Positions 17,531 through 26,627 of a stretch of DNA of 64,000 nucleotides are shown here, one piece after another. Every line of letters begins with the position of its first letter. Position 1 is the first letter of the stretch. The position numbers and the translations under genes are program-made. This DNA is from Candidatus Tumulicola sp. (GTDB taxonomy: Bacteria; Vulcanimicrobiota; Vulcanimicrobiia; Vulcanimicrobiales; Vulcanimicrobiaceae). The notes under the pieces are model-generated. The model was not told the origin of the DNA. It did no database searches and saw only the letters and a list, made by a program, of their open reading frames with translations. The DNA lies in the NCBI GenBank assembly GCA_036490475.1, contig DASXDT010000005.1, forward strand, positions 784,812 through 848,811, read 5' to 3'.

Positions 17531-18847
17531 ATGGAAGAAGCGCGGGCGATTGCTAAGGAAGCCACGATCTACGGCTTTCCTCTCGTCGATAGCTACAGAA
17601 TTCAGTACTCGTATTTCGTGGATCGGGATGGCTCGGAGTATAAAGCACCCTGGAACACTCTCGTGAACAACGCACGGGTGTACACGCCGGCCGACACCGC
17701 TATCCAGACGCCGAATTCCGACACGCCGTATTCGTATGTCGGCGCGGACTTACGCGCCGAGCCACTGGTTCTTACGGTTCCGGAAATCGAAGACAGCCGC
17801 TACTACTCGCTGCAGTTCATCGATATGTACACGTATAATTTCGCGTACGTCGGCAGTCGTGCGACCGGAAACGGGGCCGGAACATTCTTACTGGCCGGTC
17901 CTGGCTGGCAAGGAGCGGCTCCCAAAGGCATCACTTCGGTGATCCGAAGTGAGACGGATTTCGCTTTTATCTTGTATCGCACGCAATTATTCGATCCGAC
18001 CGACATCGACGCCGTTAAGAAAGTTCAAGCAGGTTACCGCGTCGAGGCGCTATCGTCGTATCTGGGTACGCCCGCACCCGCCGCCCCCGCGCAGATCGAT
18101 TTCGTCGAGCCGCTTTCGGCCGAAAACGAACGCACCTCGCTCGAATTCTTTCAAATCCTCAATTTCATCCTTCAGTTTTGTCCGACCGACCCGACGGAAG
18201 TTCAGTTGATGGAACGCTTTGCGACGATCGGAGTGGGCGCGGGCAAATCGTTCTACGTCGATTCGTTATCCGGCGATATGCGTCGTGCGCTGTCGGATGG
18301 CATGGCCGATGCGTGGGAGACGTTCAAGAACTATAAGGCAAGTGAGATCGACACTGGAAGGTCCTCGAGCGCCGATGCGTTTGGAACGCGCGCGTTCCTG
18401 AACGGGCGATACATCGATCGCATGACCGGGGCGGCGCTCGGCATCTACGGCAACTCGAAAGAGGAAGCAATCTATCCGGCGTACTTCGTGGACGCGGCCG
18501 GCAAAATGCTCGACGGCGCGAAGCGGCACACGCTTCGCTTCGCACCAGGAGCGTTGCCGCCAGTGAACGCGTTCTGGTCGTTTACACTCTATAAGCTGCC
18601 GTCCAGTCTCTTGTTTGCGAATTCGCTCGAGCGGTACTTAATCAACTCCCCGATGCTACCCCAGCTGCAGCGCGACGCCGATGGCGGAATTACGATCTAT
18701 CTTCAAAACGAATCTCCCGGCGCGGAAAAAGAATCCAACTGGCTGCCGGCACCGGCAGGTCCGTTTTTCGCCGTCATGCGCCTTTATTGGCCGAAGGTTG
18801 CGGCGCTAGACTCCGAATGGAAGGCTCCCTCGCTACAAAGCAACTGA
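17531..18847 (+). CDS. DUF1254/DUF1214 protein, apparently cytoplasmic
   Basis: A 438-residue protein with the N-terminal DUF1254 pattern (EATIYGFPLVDSYRI, then YTPADTAIQTPNSDTPYS) and the C-terminal DUF1214 pattern (AFWSFTLYKLPSSLLFANSLERYLINSPML, GPFFAVMRLYWPK). Start ATG 17531 follows GGAGGG. There is no signal peptide, whereas the close paralogue at 54953-56353 has one. DUF1254/DUF1214 proteins have no established biochemical role. A second family member follows 19 bp downstream, and the ECF sigma gene diverges upstream; an extended -10-like TGGTATAGT is at 17501-17509. Confidence 0.85.
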   Translation: MEEARAIAKEATIYGFPLVDSYRIQYSYFVDRDGSEYKAPWNTLVNNARVYTPADTAIQTPNSDTPYSYVGADLRAEPLVLTVPEIEDSRYYSLQFIDMYTYNFAYVGSRATGNGAGTFLLAGPGWQGAAPKGITSVIRSETDFAFILYRTQLFDPTDIDAVKKVQAGYRVEALSSYLGTPAPAAPAQIDFVEPLSAENERTSLEFFQILNFILQFCPTDPTEVQLMERFATIGVGAGKSFYVDSLSGDMRRALSDGMADAWETFKNYKASEIDTGRSSSADAFGTRAFLNGRYIDRMTGAALGIYGNSKEEAIYPAYFVDAAGKMLDGAKRHTLRFAPGALPPVNAFWSFTLYKLPSSLLFANSLERYLINSPMLPQLQRDADGGITIYLQNESPGAEKESNWLPAPAGPFFAVMRLYWPKVAALDSEWKAPSLQSN

Positions 18848-18866
18848 CGTCCTAGGAGAACGGCTC

Positions 18867-19823
18867 ATGACAACCGGTACCATCGCAGTCAACGTAGACA
18901 ACTTCGTTCGCGCCGAAACCGACTTGTATTTTAAAAACCTAATCGGCCAAGGCGGCCTTGGTGCGATTTTTCATCATCGCGAGCCGGCCAGAATCGACGA
19001 CCAGACCGTGATCCGTCTCAATCGCGATACGCTGTACTCATCGGCGATTTTCGACCTCAATGCCGGGCCGGTCACGATCGAGTTACCCGATGCCGGATCC
19101 CGCTTCATGTCGATGCAGGTAATAAACCAAGATCATTACGTGCCGGAGGTCGTCTACGGTGCCGGCAGCTATCGTCTCACGAAGGACACGGTTAGAACGC
19201 GATACGTCGCCGTAGCCATACGAACGTTGGTGGACCCGAGCGACCCTGCGGACATCGCGCAAGTTCATGCGCTCCAAGATGCCATCGTTGCCCGCCGGGA
19301 TAGCGCGGGGACGTTTGAAGCACCGAATTGGGACGCTGCAAGCCAGAAGACCGTGCGCGACGCCTTGCTGGTGTTGGCATCAACGATGAGCGACTTCAAG
19401 AAAGCCTTTGGAACCGCTCGAGAAGTCGATCCGGTACGGCATTTGATCGCAACCGCGGCAGCCTGGGGCGGCAATCCCGATAAAGATGCGACCTATCTCA
19501 ATATCACGCCGGACAACAACGATGGAACGACCGTCTACACGCTCGACGTCAAAGATGTGCCGGTCGACGGTTTCTGGTCGGTCAGCTTCTACAACGCTGA
19601 TGGATATTTCCAGAAGAACGATCGGAACTCGTATTCGGTAAATAATCTGACCGCGAAGAAAGGCTCGGACGGTTCCGTCGCAATTCAGTTCGGCGGCTGC
19701 GATGATTCCAGCACGAATTGCTTACCGATCGTGCCGGGTTGGAACTACACCGTGCGTCTGTACCGTCCGCGAACCGAGATATTGAGCGGCCAGTGGGCCT
19801 TCCCTCAGCCGAAGCGCCGGTAA
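18867..19823 (+). CDS. DUF1254/DUF1214 protein, short form
   Basis: A 318-residue member of the same superfamily as its upstream neighbour but of a different subtype: the DUF1254 portion reads VNVDNFVRAETDLYF with IRLNRDTLYSSAIFDL, and the DUF1214 portion reads PVDGFWSVSFYNADGYFQKNDRNSYSVNNL and GWNYTVRLYRPRTEIL. AGGAG precedes ATG 18867. No signal peptide is visible. Pairs of long and short DUF1254 genes in one operon are common; function unknown. Confidence 0.85.
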   Translation: MTTGTIAVNVDNFVRAETDLYFKNLIGQGGLGAIFHHREPARIDDQTVIRLNRDTLYSSAIFDLNAGPVTIELPDAGSRFMSMQVINQDHYVPEVVYGAGSYRLTKDTVRTRYVAVAIRTLVDPSDPADIAQVHALQDAIVARRDSAGTFEAPNWDAASQKTVRDALLVLASTMSDFKKAFGTAREVDPVRHLIATAAAWGGNPDKDATYLNITPDNNDGTTVYTLDVKDVPVDGFWSVSFYNADGYFQKNDRNSYSVNNLTAKKGSDGSVAIQFGGCDDSSTNCLPIVPGWNYTVRLYRPRTEILSGQWAFPQPKRR

Positions 19824-19826
19824 AAA

Positions 19827-20006
19827 CTAGCGCCCCGAATAGATCGCGCAAGCCCTTTCGAATTGAAGTAAGCCTCGTTCGCCACCGGGTAGAACGCTCA
19901 GGAATTGGAACGTCCCTACGGTCACGAACAGCAGCACGAATGCGACCAGTACAGGCGTAAAATCGAAGCCGGCGGGTGAGCGTTTCCATGAAGCCGATAG
20001 GCGCAT
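19827..20006 (-). CDS. Small single-pass membrane protein, 59 aa
   Basis: A minus-strand frame from ATG 20006 to TAG 19829-19827 encodes 59 residues with one clear membrane segment (FTPVLVAFVLLFVTVGTFQFL, about residues 16-36). Its stop lies 3 bp from the stop of the convergent DUF1254 gene, which is the spacing expected of two real genes. A conventional RBS is not evident, which lowers confidence. The antisense frame is Arg-rich and looks like a shadow. Confidence 0.45.
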   Translation of the reverse strand: MRLSASWKRSPAGFDFTPVLVAFVLLFVTVGTFQFLSVLPGGERGLLQFERACAIYSGR

Positions 20007-20059
20007 ATTTATAGAACGCCCCGGAGACGAACCTGGATGAGTCGGGCGCTCCTAACGTT

Positions 20060-20103
20060 GCTCAAGGGAAGGGTGCGCGGCACTCGCCACGCACCCTCTG
20101 AGC
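20060..20103 (-). terminator. Hairpin downstream of the 20126-21247 gene
   Basis: A long imperfect hairpin with outer arms GCTCA/TGAGC and inner arms GGGTGCG/CGCACCC lies 22 bases beyond the stop of the minus-strand lipoprotein gene. There is no strong T-run. Confidence 0.5.
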
Positions 20104-20125
20104 AGCTTACGAAACGTTCGGTTTC

Positions 20126-21247
20126 TTACTGCTCGAGCACCTGAACGTTGTTGTCGTTGTCGTCATTGAAATAGATCTTGGTGTCGGAGTTCGTCGTGCC
20201 GGTCGCAACGATGCCGAAAATCGATCCGGCAGGCCCCTTATCGACGTTACGGACGTCCAGCACCTTGCCGGCGGCCGATAGTTCGATCATGAGGTTATTC
20301 CCGTCCGAATCGAGCGTGTTTCCGACAATGAGGTTGCCGTTGGGAAGTAGCGCCGTGCTGATCGGACCGTTTAACGGGTTACCGGAGAAGACGATTCTCG
20401 CATCACCGGCCGACGGGCCGGTGAACTTCATGCCGTTGCTCTGGGCGGTGATTCCGCCGGCCGCGATCTTCGTGACGTTTTTGAACGCGACGATCGAATT
20501 GTTTTGCCCGTCGGCGAAGTACAGCGTGTCGACGCTAGCATCGTATGCGAGCCCGGAGGGTGCCAATGCAGTTCCGGGCTTGCCATGATTCACCGGAAAA
20601 CCTTTAGCGATAACGTCGTACGTAAACTTTGAAGCCAGGTTGATGCGCACGATCGTGCCGGTACCGGCATTGGTGGCGTAAAACGCCGGTGCGCCGCTGG
20701 TCGGCGCGGCGTAAATCTGGCCCCATGGTTGGCTGAACGGCTTGCCTTTGATATTGACCAGAAGTTTGCCGGCCGCATCCAATACGGGATTATCGTTTGC
20801 GACCATCGATGCCGCCCAGATGGTGTCGGCGCCGTCGAGGGCGAGTGCATCGCATCCCTTTAACGTTTTGTCGGAGGATATGTGTAGCGGAACAGAGTTT
20901 GCCACCGGATGCAGCGCGATGATCGATCGACCGGTTCCCTGTACGCCGGACTTCGCATTGAAATTGCAGACGACGAGATCTCCCTGTGTGAAACCTCCAA
21001 TGGTCTGTGGCGCGATCGCCAAGCCATATGGATTTCCCGCACCGTTTACCGGATCCACCGTCGATCCGATCACGACTTGGTGCTTGAGTGTTTTCAACAC
21101 CGACCCGCCGCCCTTAGCAGCAGATCGTACCGGCTGTTCCATCGCCGGTAGAGTGGTCGACGGCGAGCCGGCGTTGTTAGCGCCGCACGCGCTGGCTAGA
21201 ATAACCGCTGCGAGAGCGGCAAACCGGCCCATTGTTATACGATTCAT
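20126..21247 (-). CDS. Beta-propeller lipoprotein
   Basis: A 373-residue product with a signal peptide and lipobox ASAC (about residues 18-21), then a low-complexity linker. Propeller-like segments include GAGNPYGLAIAP, DALALDGADTIWAAS and PSGLAYDASVDTLYFADGQNNSIVAF. The last is close to the NHL-repeat consensus. The C-terminal stretch is Asp/Asn-rich (NDDNDNNVQV), possibly calcium-binding. Surface-anchored, ligand unknown. A 28-bp perfect palindrome lies 87-114 bases upstream of the start codon. Confidence 0.75.
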   Translation of the reverse strand: MNRITMGRFAALAAVILASACGANNAGSPSTTLPAMEQPVRSAAKGGGSVLKTLKHQVVIGSTVDPVNGAGNPYGLAIAPQTIGGFTQGDLVVCNFNAKSGVQGTGRSIIALHPVANSVPLHISSDKTLKGCDALALDGADTIWAASMVANDNPVLDAAGKLLVNIKGKPFSQPWGQIYAAPTSGAPAFYATNAGTGTIVRINLASKFTYDVIAKGFPVNHGKPGTALAPSGLAYDASVDTLYFADGQNNSIVAFKNVTKIAAGGITAQSNGMKFTGPSAGDARIVFSGNPLNGPISTALLPNGNLIVGNTLDSDGNNLMIELSAAGKVLDVRNVDKGPAGSIFGIVATGTTNSDTKIYFNDDNDNNVQVLEQ

Positions 21248-21333
21248 TGAAGCTCCTCAACTACCAGATGTGTAGCGGAGCTATCGTGCGGCTTCGATGT
21301 GAAGAAAGTCTAAGGACGAAGGCTTTGTGCAAC

Positions 21334-21361
21334 GTGTGAATGATTCATGAATCATTCACAC
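21334..21361. promoter_or_regulatory. 28-bp perfect palindrome
   Basis: Each arm is GTGTGAATGATTCA and its exact complement follows with no spacer. It abuts the stop codon of the minus-strand gene at 21362 and lies upstream of the lipoprotein gene starting at 21247. The AT-rich arms and absence of a T-run argue against an intrinsic terminator and favour an operator for a dimeric repressor, but no binding protein is identified. Confidence 0.6.
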
Positions 21362-22018
21362 TCAGGGAGAATTCTGAAACTCGACGCTGACGATGCGTGC
21401 ACCGGGTGCGATGTCCGGCTGTCCTTGCGCCGCGATGGTCTCAACGAAACTGGTGTTTACCGCGAGCTGCGGTGACTTGAAGCAGCTCGCACAACGGCCC
21501 ATCGTATCGACGATGTGACTCGCCGTCTGGCTAGAAGCATTGAAACGCCAGTTTACCGCCGGCTGCTGCGAACCGTCGCCGGCGATCGAGCGCTGAAACG
21601 TGACGGAAAACGTGCTGCTGCGGGCATCGAACTGCAGCTGCGAAGGTGTAACGGCTTCGGGAACCTGGGCCGGCGGCTGATGCGGATCGTTGGGGTCGCT
21701 AATATATTGAATGACCTCGACGCTGGGAGCGCCGGACCCGTTCATGGATCTGAACGTCGCCGAGAACGCTTTCCAATCGGCCTTCGTACCGAACTCGGGC
21801 GTTAACGCGCTTCCAGTCGTGTTGAACGTGACACTGTATTGGTACTTTGAGAAATCGAGCTGACCGGCGACGCTGAACGTCAGTCGCATGAAACCGGATT
21901 TCAGCTGCGGCTGTCCACCAACGGGAACGGTTGTCGCCGTATTGCTTGCGCAAGCCGATAGCACGATCGATACGATGCCAGCGAGGGCCAGGTGTTTCGT
22001 TGTTGTAGCGGGGCTCAT
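21362..22018 (-). CDS. Lipoprotein of unknown function
   Basis: The start is ATG 22018, behind an AGG; an in-frame TTG at 22045 is less likely. The 218-residue product has a signal peptide with the lipobox LSAC. The body contains alternating hydrophobic/polar stretches such as MRLTFSVAGQLDFSKYQYSVTFNT, a Pro-rich linker, and a CASC pair near the C-terminus. I recognise no family. It follows the 22046-23335 gene by 27 bp and is probably in one operon with it. Confidence 0.65.
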   Translation of the reverse strand: MSPATTTKHLALAGIVSIVLSACASNTATTVPVGGQPQLKSGFMRLTFSVAGQLDFSKYQYSVTFNTTGSALTPEFGTKADWKAFSATFRSMNGSGAPSVEVIQYISDPNDPHQPPAQVPEAVTPSQLQFDARSSTFSVTFQRSIAGDGSQQPAVNWRFNASSQTASHIVDTMGRCASCFKSPQLAVNTSFVETIAAQGQPDIAPGARIVSVEFQNSP

Positions 22019-22045
22019 TCTCGTGTACCTGCGATTCTCAAGCAA

Positions 22046-23335
22046 TTAGTGTTGCGGAAGATACGATTCGAAGATCTTGCGTACTTGCGCGGTCAGAGCC
22101 AGACGATTCTTGTACGGGTTCGGCGTATCTGCCGGGAGCGCGGCATCTTCTGCGGCGAGCCGGTCGTATATCGCCTTCCACTGCGGACCGGCAAACCCCG
22201 TAGCCATACATGCCAATTCCAGTGCGGAACGAAGCGCCCAGGCTCCATCGGCAGTTTTTGCCGGGTACGGTTGGACCATCCAAATCAGCGCTTCCTTCGA
22301 CGCGGGATCGATTCCGGCGAAATGCGCGACGGGATCGTAGGCCAGCATTTCCGCCGGACCTCTTGCCCGTAACTGCAGCGTGATCTTCGGACTCTTCTCG
22401 GCATCTTCCGTCGCTCGTATGAGCGTTGCAACGTCGTGAGCGGAAAACGTGATCTGATTTGCATCGGGTGCTTGCGGAGCGGGCGAAGCCACCGGTGACG
22501 AGGCTTGACTGCCCTTTTGCACGGTTAGCGAGCTGTGCGTATCGAAAAAGAAATCACGTCGATCTTCGCCGGCACTGCATTGTGCGTGTACGACCGTCAT
22601 TGCCATTGGATCGTGCGTGGCCGAGTCGGGTAGAAACTCTTGCGTCGCAGACTTCCAATAGCCACCGCTTCCGCAATCAGCATGCGCGAGATACGTGTCG
22701 ATCCACAGTGTATTCGACACTACCACCGAGGGTCGAATCCATATCGCCCGCTCGCGGGACGTTCCGTCGTTCGGCGTTGCCGGTGGCCCGGGCGTCAACA
22801 AGTTTAATGTACTTTGACCGGCGAGCAGCTGGATGAAATCGAGTTTGTTCGCGTGGAATTCGTAGACCCACCCGTATGGAAGCGAGCGGTATGTGAGATC
22901 GAGAGACCCATCGTCGCTATTGGTCGACTCGCGGACCGCAGGTCCAAGCTTGGTTCTCACCTCATCCGGCGTCAGTCCGAACGTTATGCCATTTGGATCG
23001 GTAAAATCTACACTGTTGAAGCGACCGAGAACCGTCACCGATTGCGCGACGTTGTTTTTTACGATCACGTCGGTAAACGTGCCGCCGCCGTGCGTCAAAT
23101 AACGCCACACCACGGTGCCACCATAGGAACTCACGAAAATCGGATCTCCCAATGTGGGCCGTAGATCGCCCATGGGCTGACCGATGGAAATGCCGTCGAA
23201 CGATCCTGTCGCCGCCAGCGTGGGCTCTGGCGGCGCGGGCGACGATGACTGCGCCGGCGCCGGATTAGTACTACAAGCGAACGCCACGGTCAATGCCAAA
23301 GCCGAACGCCGCGAGAAGCGAGCCAAAATCGACAT
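22046..23335 (-). CDS. Exported protein with BamE/SmpA-like repeats and shared C-terminal domain
   Basis: ATG 23335 is chosen because the signal peptide follows directly (hydrophobic ALALTVAFACSTNPAPAQ); the product is 429 residues. Residues about 45-180 hold two modules reading ISIGQPMGDLRPTLGDP and GITFGLTPDEVRTKLGP, the pattern of BamE/SmpA-like folds. The middle part has a Cys-containing segment. The C-terminal 130 residues (QITFSAHDVATLIRAT to LPADTPNPYKNR) match the small exported protein at 15114-15608. The gene diverges from the 23388 gene across 52 bp. Function unknown. Confidence 0.65.
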   Translation of the reverse strand: MSILARFSRRSALALTVAFACSTNPAPAQSSSPAPPEPTLAATGSFDGISIGQPMGDLRPTLGDPIFVSSYGGTVVWRYLTHGGGTFTDVIVKNNVAQSVTVLGRFNSVDFTDPNGITFGLTPDEVRTKLGPAVRESTNSDDGSLDLTYRSLPYGWVYEFHANKLDFIQLLAGQSTLNLLTPGPPATPNDGTSRERAIWIRPSVVVSNTLWIDTYLAHADCGSGGYWKSATQEFLPDSATHDPMAMTVVHAQCSAGEDRRDFFFDTHSSLTVQKGSQASSPVASPAPQAPDANQITFSAHDVATLIRATEDAEKSPKITLQLRARGPAEMLAYDPVAHFAGIDPASKEALIWMVQPYPAKTADGAWALRSALELACMATGFAGPQWKAIYDRLAAEDAALPADTPNPYKNRLALTAQVRKIFESYLPQH

Positions 23336-23387
23336 GCGCTTGCCTTGCTCGCAGTTTTTCTGAAACCCTGTTAGAAAATGGTACGGC

Positions 23388-24008
23388 GTGAGAACAATAA
23401 CGCTGGGTCTACGCGCGTCCCGCGGCGGCGCGATCGTCGTCGGCGTCGACGTCAAACAGGGTGCACCACACATTGTGCTCTCGTCGTTCGTACCGACTGC
23501 TACTGAAAACGACCGGCTCGCTTCGCAACCCTATCACGTCGCCGCCGAGCTCGCACGCGACCTAACCGAAAATAGCTTCGCCGAAGCAGCGGCCGCCGTT
23601 CGCGAAGGGCGCAAACGCCAAGATGAATTCGCAGCCGCCGGATTGCGAAGTGTCGTCGAACGGTTGAACGACGACGGCTTCAATGCCGGCGGCGCCGCGT
23701 TGCTCGTCAACCGCGCCGGCTGGGTGACCGATCTGCTGCGCTACAGCCTTGCAACGCCGGAGCATCCGGCCGTCGCCGAGGGGCTCGCGGTGCGCGAGGC
23801 ATTCCGCCACGCCTTGCGTGAAGATGGCATTCGTTTCGTTGAAGTAGACGAAAAAACGCTTACGTCAGAGGCTGCGTTGCAGCTTCGATTGTCGTCCGTC
23901 GAGATCGATGCGAGGCTCAAAACTCTCGGGACCACCGTCGCCCGGCCGTGGCGCAAAGAGCACAAACTGGCGTGTCTCGCAGCGTGGACGGCCGCAACGC
24001 AAAGCTGA
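23388..24008 (+). CDS. Hypothetical protein, possible RNase H-like fold
   Basis: A 206-residue soluble protein starting at GTG 23388. The first 30 residues (TLGLRASRGGAIVVGVD followed by an IVLSSF strand) read as the opening beta-hairpin of an RNase H/actin-like fold, and the C-terminus KEHKLACLAAWTAA resembles the last helix of RuvC-like proteins. The usual acidic metal ligands are not clearly in place, so this is a structural guess only. Its end is 3 bp from the convergent serine hydrolase gene. Confidence 0.5.
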   Translation: MRTITLGLRASRGGAIVVGVDVKQGAPHIVLSSFVPTATENDRLASQPYHVAAELARDLTENSFAEAAAAVREGRKRQDEFAAAGLRSVVERLNDDGFNAGGAALLVNRAGWVTDLLRYSLATPEHPAVAEGLAVREAFRHALREDGIRFVEVDEKTLTSEAALQLRLSSVEIDARLKTLGTTVARPWRKEHKLACLAAWTAATQS

Positions 24009-24011
24009 GAT

Positions 24012-25175
24012 CTACTTTACGAACGGAACGTTGTTGGGCGTGACGATCCGTGCGATGTCACGAAAGATCGCGTTCGTCACTCCGGGAAATGGCTTTTCGA
24101 CTTGACTGTTTACGAAGGCGATGATCGTGATGCCGGTCGCAGGCATATAGTACGCTCCGGTGTTGTAACCGGTGATGCCACCCGTATAACCGTACCAGCC
24201 GGCCGAACAACCGATTCCGAGGCCGAACGATAAGTTACCCACGCCGGTAGGTATGCAGGCAAGACGGTCCTTCTGCGTCGCTGTACTATTGGTCGTGCCC
24301 GTCACGTAGGCTTTGACCCAACGCTTCATATCGGCCATGTCGGAGATCATGGCACCGGCCGCCCACGACACCGATGGCGCCAAGAATACCGACTGATCGA
24401 CCCACGCGCCTTTTTCCAACGTGTAACCGTGCGCGTACGGCGAGGGCATGTTCCAATCGGTCACCGGAAACGACGTTGCCGCCAGCGACATCGGGACGAG
24501 TATACGCTTCGAAATCTGGCTTTGAATGGAGTCGTGCGTCACTTTTTCGATGATGAGCCCCAGTAAGAACCAATTCGTGTTGCTGTAGTTGTACTTCGTG
24601 CCGGGAGCGAAGAGTAGCGGCTGCTTCGCAGCCAGAGCCACCCATTGGCGCGTCGTTTGCCTCGACCAGAAGGCGTCGCTTTGTTTCTGAACGCCCGGTA
24701 CCGAGTACACGTCGATTATGCCGCTTCGCATCTCCGCGAGCTGACGCAGCGTGATTTGATTCTCTTTCGGGATGTTGAACCCGAGGCCGAACTTGCCGAT
24801 CGTGTCGTCCAGGCGCAACTTCTTCTCATCGACCAGTTGCAGCAGCACGGTAGCGACGAAGGTTTTGGTGTTGCTGCCGATGCGAAAGCGGTCGTCGAGT
24901 TGCATGGGCGACTTAGTCGCGAGATTGGCGTAGCCATAACCCTTGGTATACTCGCCTTTTCCAGGCACCCAAACGCCGACCACAACGCCCGGAACCGGTT
25001 TCGCGCCACCATAGGCGGCCAGCTCGTGTACCACTGCGGCGTCGATTGCCTTTTGCGTGGCGGGATCGAGAGTAGCCGTTGCCGCCCCGCCGGCGGCGGG
25101 CAGCGCCAGTAGCGAAAGCACTACGGCAAGAAGGCCGAGCTTGAAATAGGTCATGGGGCGCATTTCGCTATTCAC
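24012..25175 (-). CDS. Exported serine hydrolase (beta-lactamase class C/PBP-like)
   Basis: The start GTG 25175 follows GGAGAGGA at good spacing and gives a clean signal peptide (FKLGLLAVVLSLLALPAAGGA); the product is 387 residues. The active-site SxxK is in RIGSNTKTFVAT, and the YxN motif is YSNTNWFLLG. A YTGGITG segment probably replaces the KTG box. Family members include D-aminopeptidases, esterases and DD-peptidases; true beta-lactamase activity is not implied. A related enzyme lies at 26980-28164 on the other strand. Confidence 0.88.
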   Translation of the reverse strand: MNSEMRPMTYFKLGLLAVVLSLLALPAAGGAATATLDPATQKAIDAAVVHELAAYGGAKPVPGVVVGVWVPGKGEYTKGYGYANLATKSPMQLDDRFRIGSNTKTFVATVLLQLVDEKKLRLDDTIGKFGLGFNIPKENQITLRQLAEMRSGIIDVYSVPGVQKQSDAFWSRQTTRQWVALAAKQPLLFAPGTKYNYSNTNWFLLGLIIEKVTHDSIQSQISKRILVPMSLAATSFPVTDWNMPSPYAHGYTLEKGAWVDQSVFLAPSVSWAAGAMISDMADMKRWVKAYVTGTTNSTATQKDRLACIPTGVGNLSFGLGIGCSAGWYGYTGGITGYNTGAYYMPATGITIIAFVNSQVEKPFPGVTNAIFRDIARIVTPNNVPFVK

Positions 25176-25210
25176 AGTAATTCCTCTCCCTCGGCACGAA
25201 GCGTCGCGGC

Positions 25211-26362
25211 ATGCGTGCGGTCGCAGCATTCGTCGTCGCCTGCAGCGGACTTCTCGCGATCGGTGATTCACCATTCGACGTTGGTCACACACCGTGCGCA
25301 CTGTCGATTCCAAACCGTGACTCCCAGCCGTGCACGCCTTTTGTTCTGACGCCGGCACGAATACTTGCCACGTTTCCCACTCGAGCGTTTCGAGCGTTCA
25401 CGATCGATGCGATTGCGCCGCTGTCGGACGGCTCGCTCGCCGTAGCGGCAGGAGACGAGCTGTTCAGAGTGCGGAGCGGTGGAGTCGAAGCGCTCTGGGG
25501 ATCGGGGCACCGACACTCTCGGCAAAGACCTTGGGTCGCCACATGGACGAGTGGGCTGCCGCCGACTCCGCCACCAACGGCCAAACCGTACGATGCGTTT
25601 CTGTACCTGCTCGGAACGTTTGGCGATACAGCCCTGATTCAGTACGGAACAGATTGGCTATTCGGAATCGGCAACGATGGAGCGATTAACTTTCGCTTCT
25701 ACCGCGCGAACAGTGAGCTCGGCGAACAGCCTACATTCTTCGGACGCGATCCCGATGGAACGCTCTGGTTTCAATCCGGCAACAATCGAATTAAGCGTGA
25801 AGCCGTCTATGCGTTGTACCCGAACGGTACGCTCGCAATTCTCACCGTAGCTGTTAGCGATGTATTCCAAGCTTCCTCGGGGTTCGTCTACGCGGCGTCG
25901 GGTCGCGACCTCGTTCAGCTTCGATCGATTCCCTACCCACAAGCACGATCGGTCCACGAGTCTCCAGTATCGAATACAGATTATCTGAATGATCTCTCCG
26001 GAAGTTTCACCGTACGACGGCTCGGTTCGGATAAGTCTGTGTGGTTAAGCACGCCCAATTTCATTTTTCACGAGCATCCGGATGGGCAAATAATAAAATT
26101 GCGGCTCGTGAGAGATTTTACCACCATCTCCCATATGCCGAAACCGTTCGAGATATCAAGTAGCACCGACGGCTCCGTTTGGTTTACATACGGCTCGCGG
26201 GTCGTTCGGATTACAGGAGACGACCGCATTCAAGTAATGAGTTTGCCCAAGATAGGTTACTACCCGAATCTACGTCTCGCGCCCGACGGAAGTGCATGGG
26301 TAAGAACCGATGCCAACGACCGTTCCATTCTTCACATCGCTCCGCCGGCGGAGCGACCCTAA
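25211..26362 (+). CDS. Exported beta-propeller-like protein
   Basis: A 383-residue product with a hydrophobic N-terminus (AVAAFVVACSGLLAIG). Repeated segments such as IAPLSDGSLAVAAGDELFRV, FGRDPDGTLWFQSGNNRIKR, STDGSVWFTYGSRVVRI and LAPDGSAWVRTDANDRSILHI follow the xPDGsxWf pattern of propellers of the kind found in two-component sensor periplasmic domains. No membrane anchor or kinase follows, so it is probably a free periplasmic protein. The RBS is weak and the start is only 35 bp from the divergent serine hydrolase start. Confidence 0.7.
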   Translation: MRAVAAFVVACSGLLAIGDSPFDVGHTPCALSIPNRDSQPCTPFVLTPARILATFPTRAFRAFTIDAIAPLSDGSLAVAAGDELFRVRSGGVEALWGSGHRHSRQRPWVATWTSGLPPTPPPTAKPYDAFLYLLGTFGDTALIQYGTDWLFGIGNDGAINFRFYRANSELGEQPTFFGRDPDGTLWFQSGNNRIKREAVYALYPNGTLAILTVAVSDVFQASSGFVYAASGRDLVQLRSIPYPQARSVHESPVSNTDYLNDLSGSFTVRRLGSDKSVWLSTPNFIFHEHPDGQIIKLRLVRDFTTISHMPKPFEISSSTDGSVWFTYGSRVVRITGDDRIQVMSLPKIGYYPNLRLAPDGSAWVRTDANDRSILHIAPPAERP

Positions 26363-26627
26363 GAACTGCGGATACTTTAGCAACGTTGCGATGGTGCGAC
26401 CGAACCCCGTTCGTCACGTATTCAACCTTCTTCAGCGGAGCGTACAGCAGCAATGAAGACGCATACGGGCATGGCGCAACTGGGAACCACGAACACCCCT
26501 TCGTTCGAATTCATTCAGGACGTTCGAAAAGTCTACGGCTTACGCATCCATTCGCAACGACCCAAAGGCGACTCGACCCATCAAGCGTCGGGCAGGTTTA
26601 GCGTGATTTTTCGAAAAGAGAAATTGC

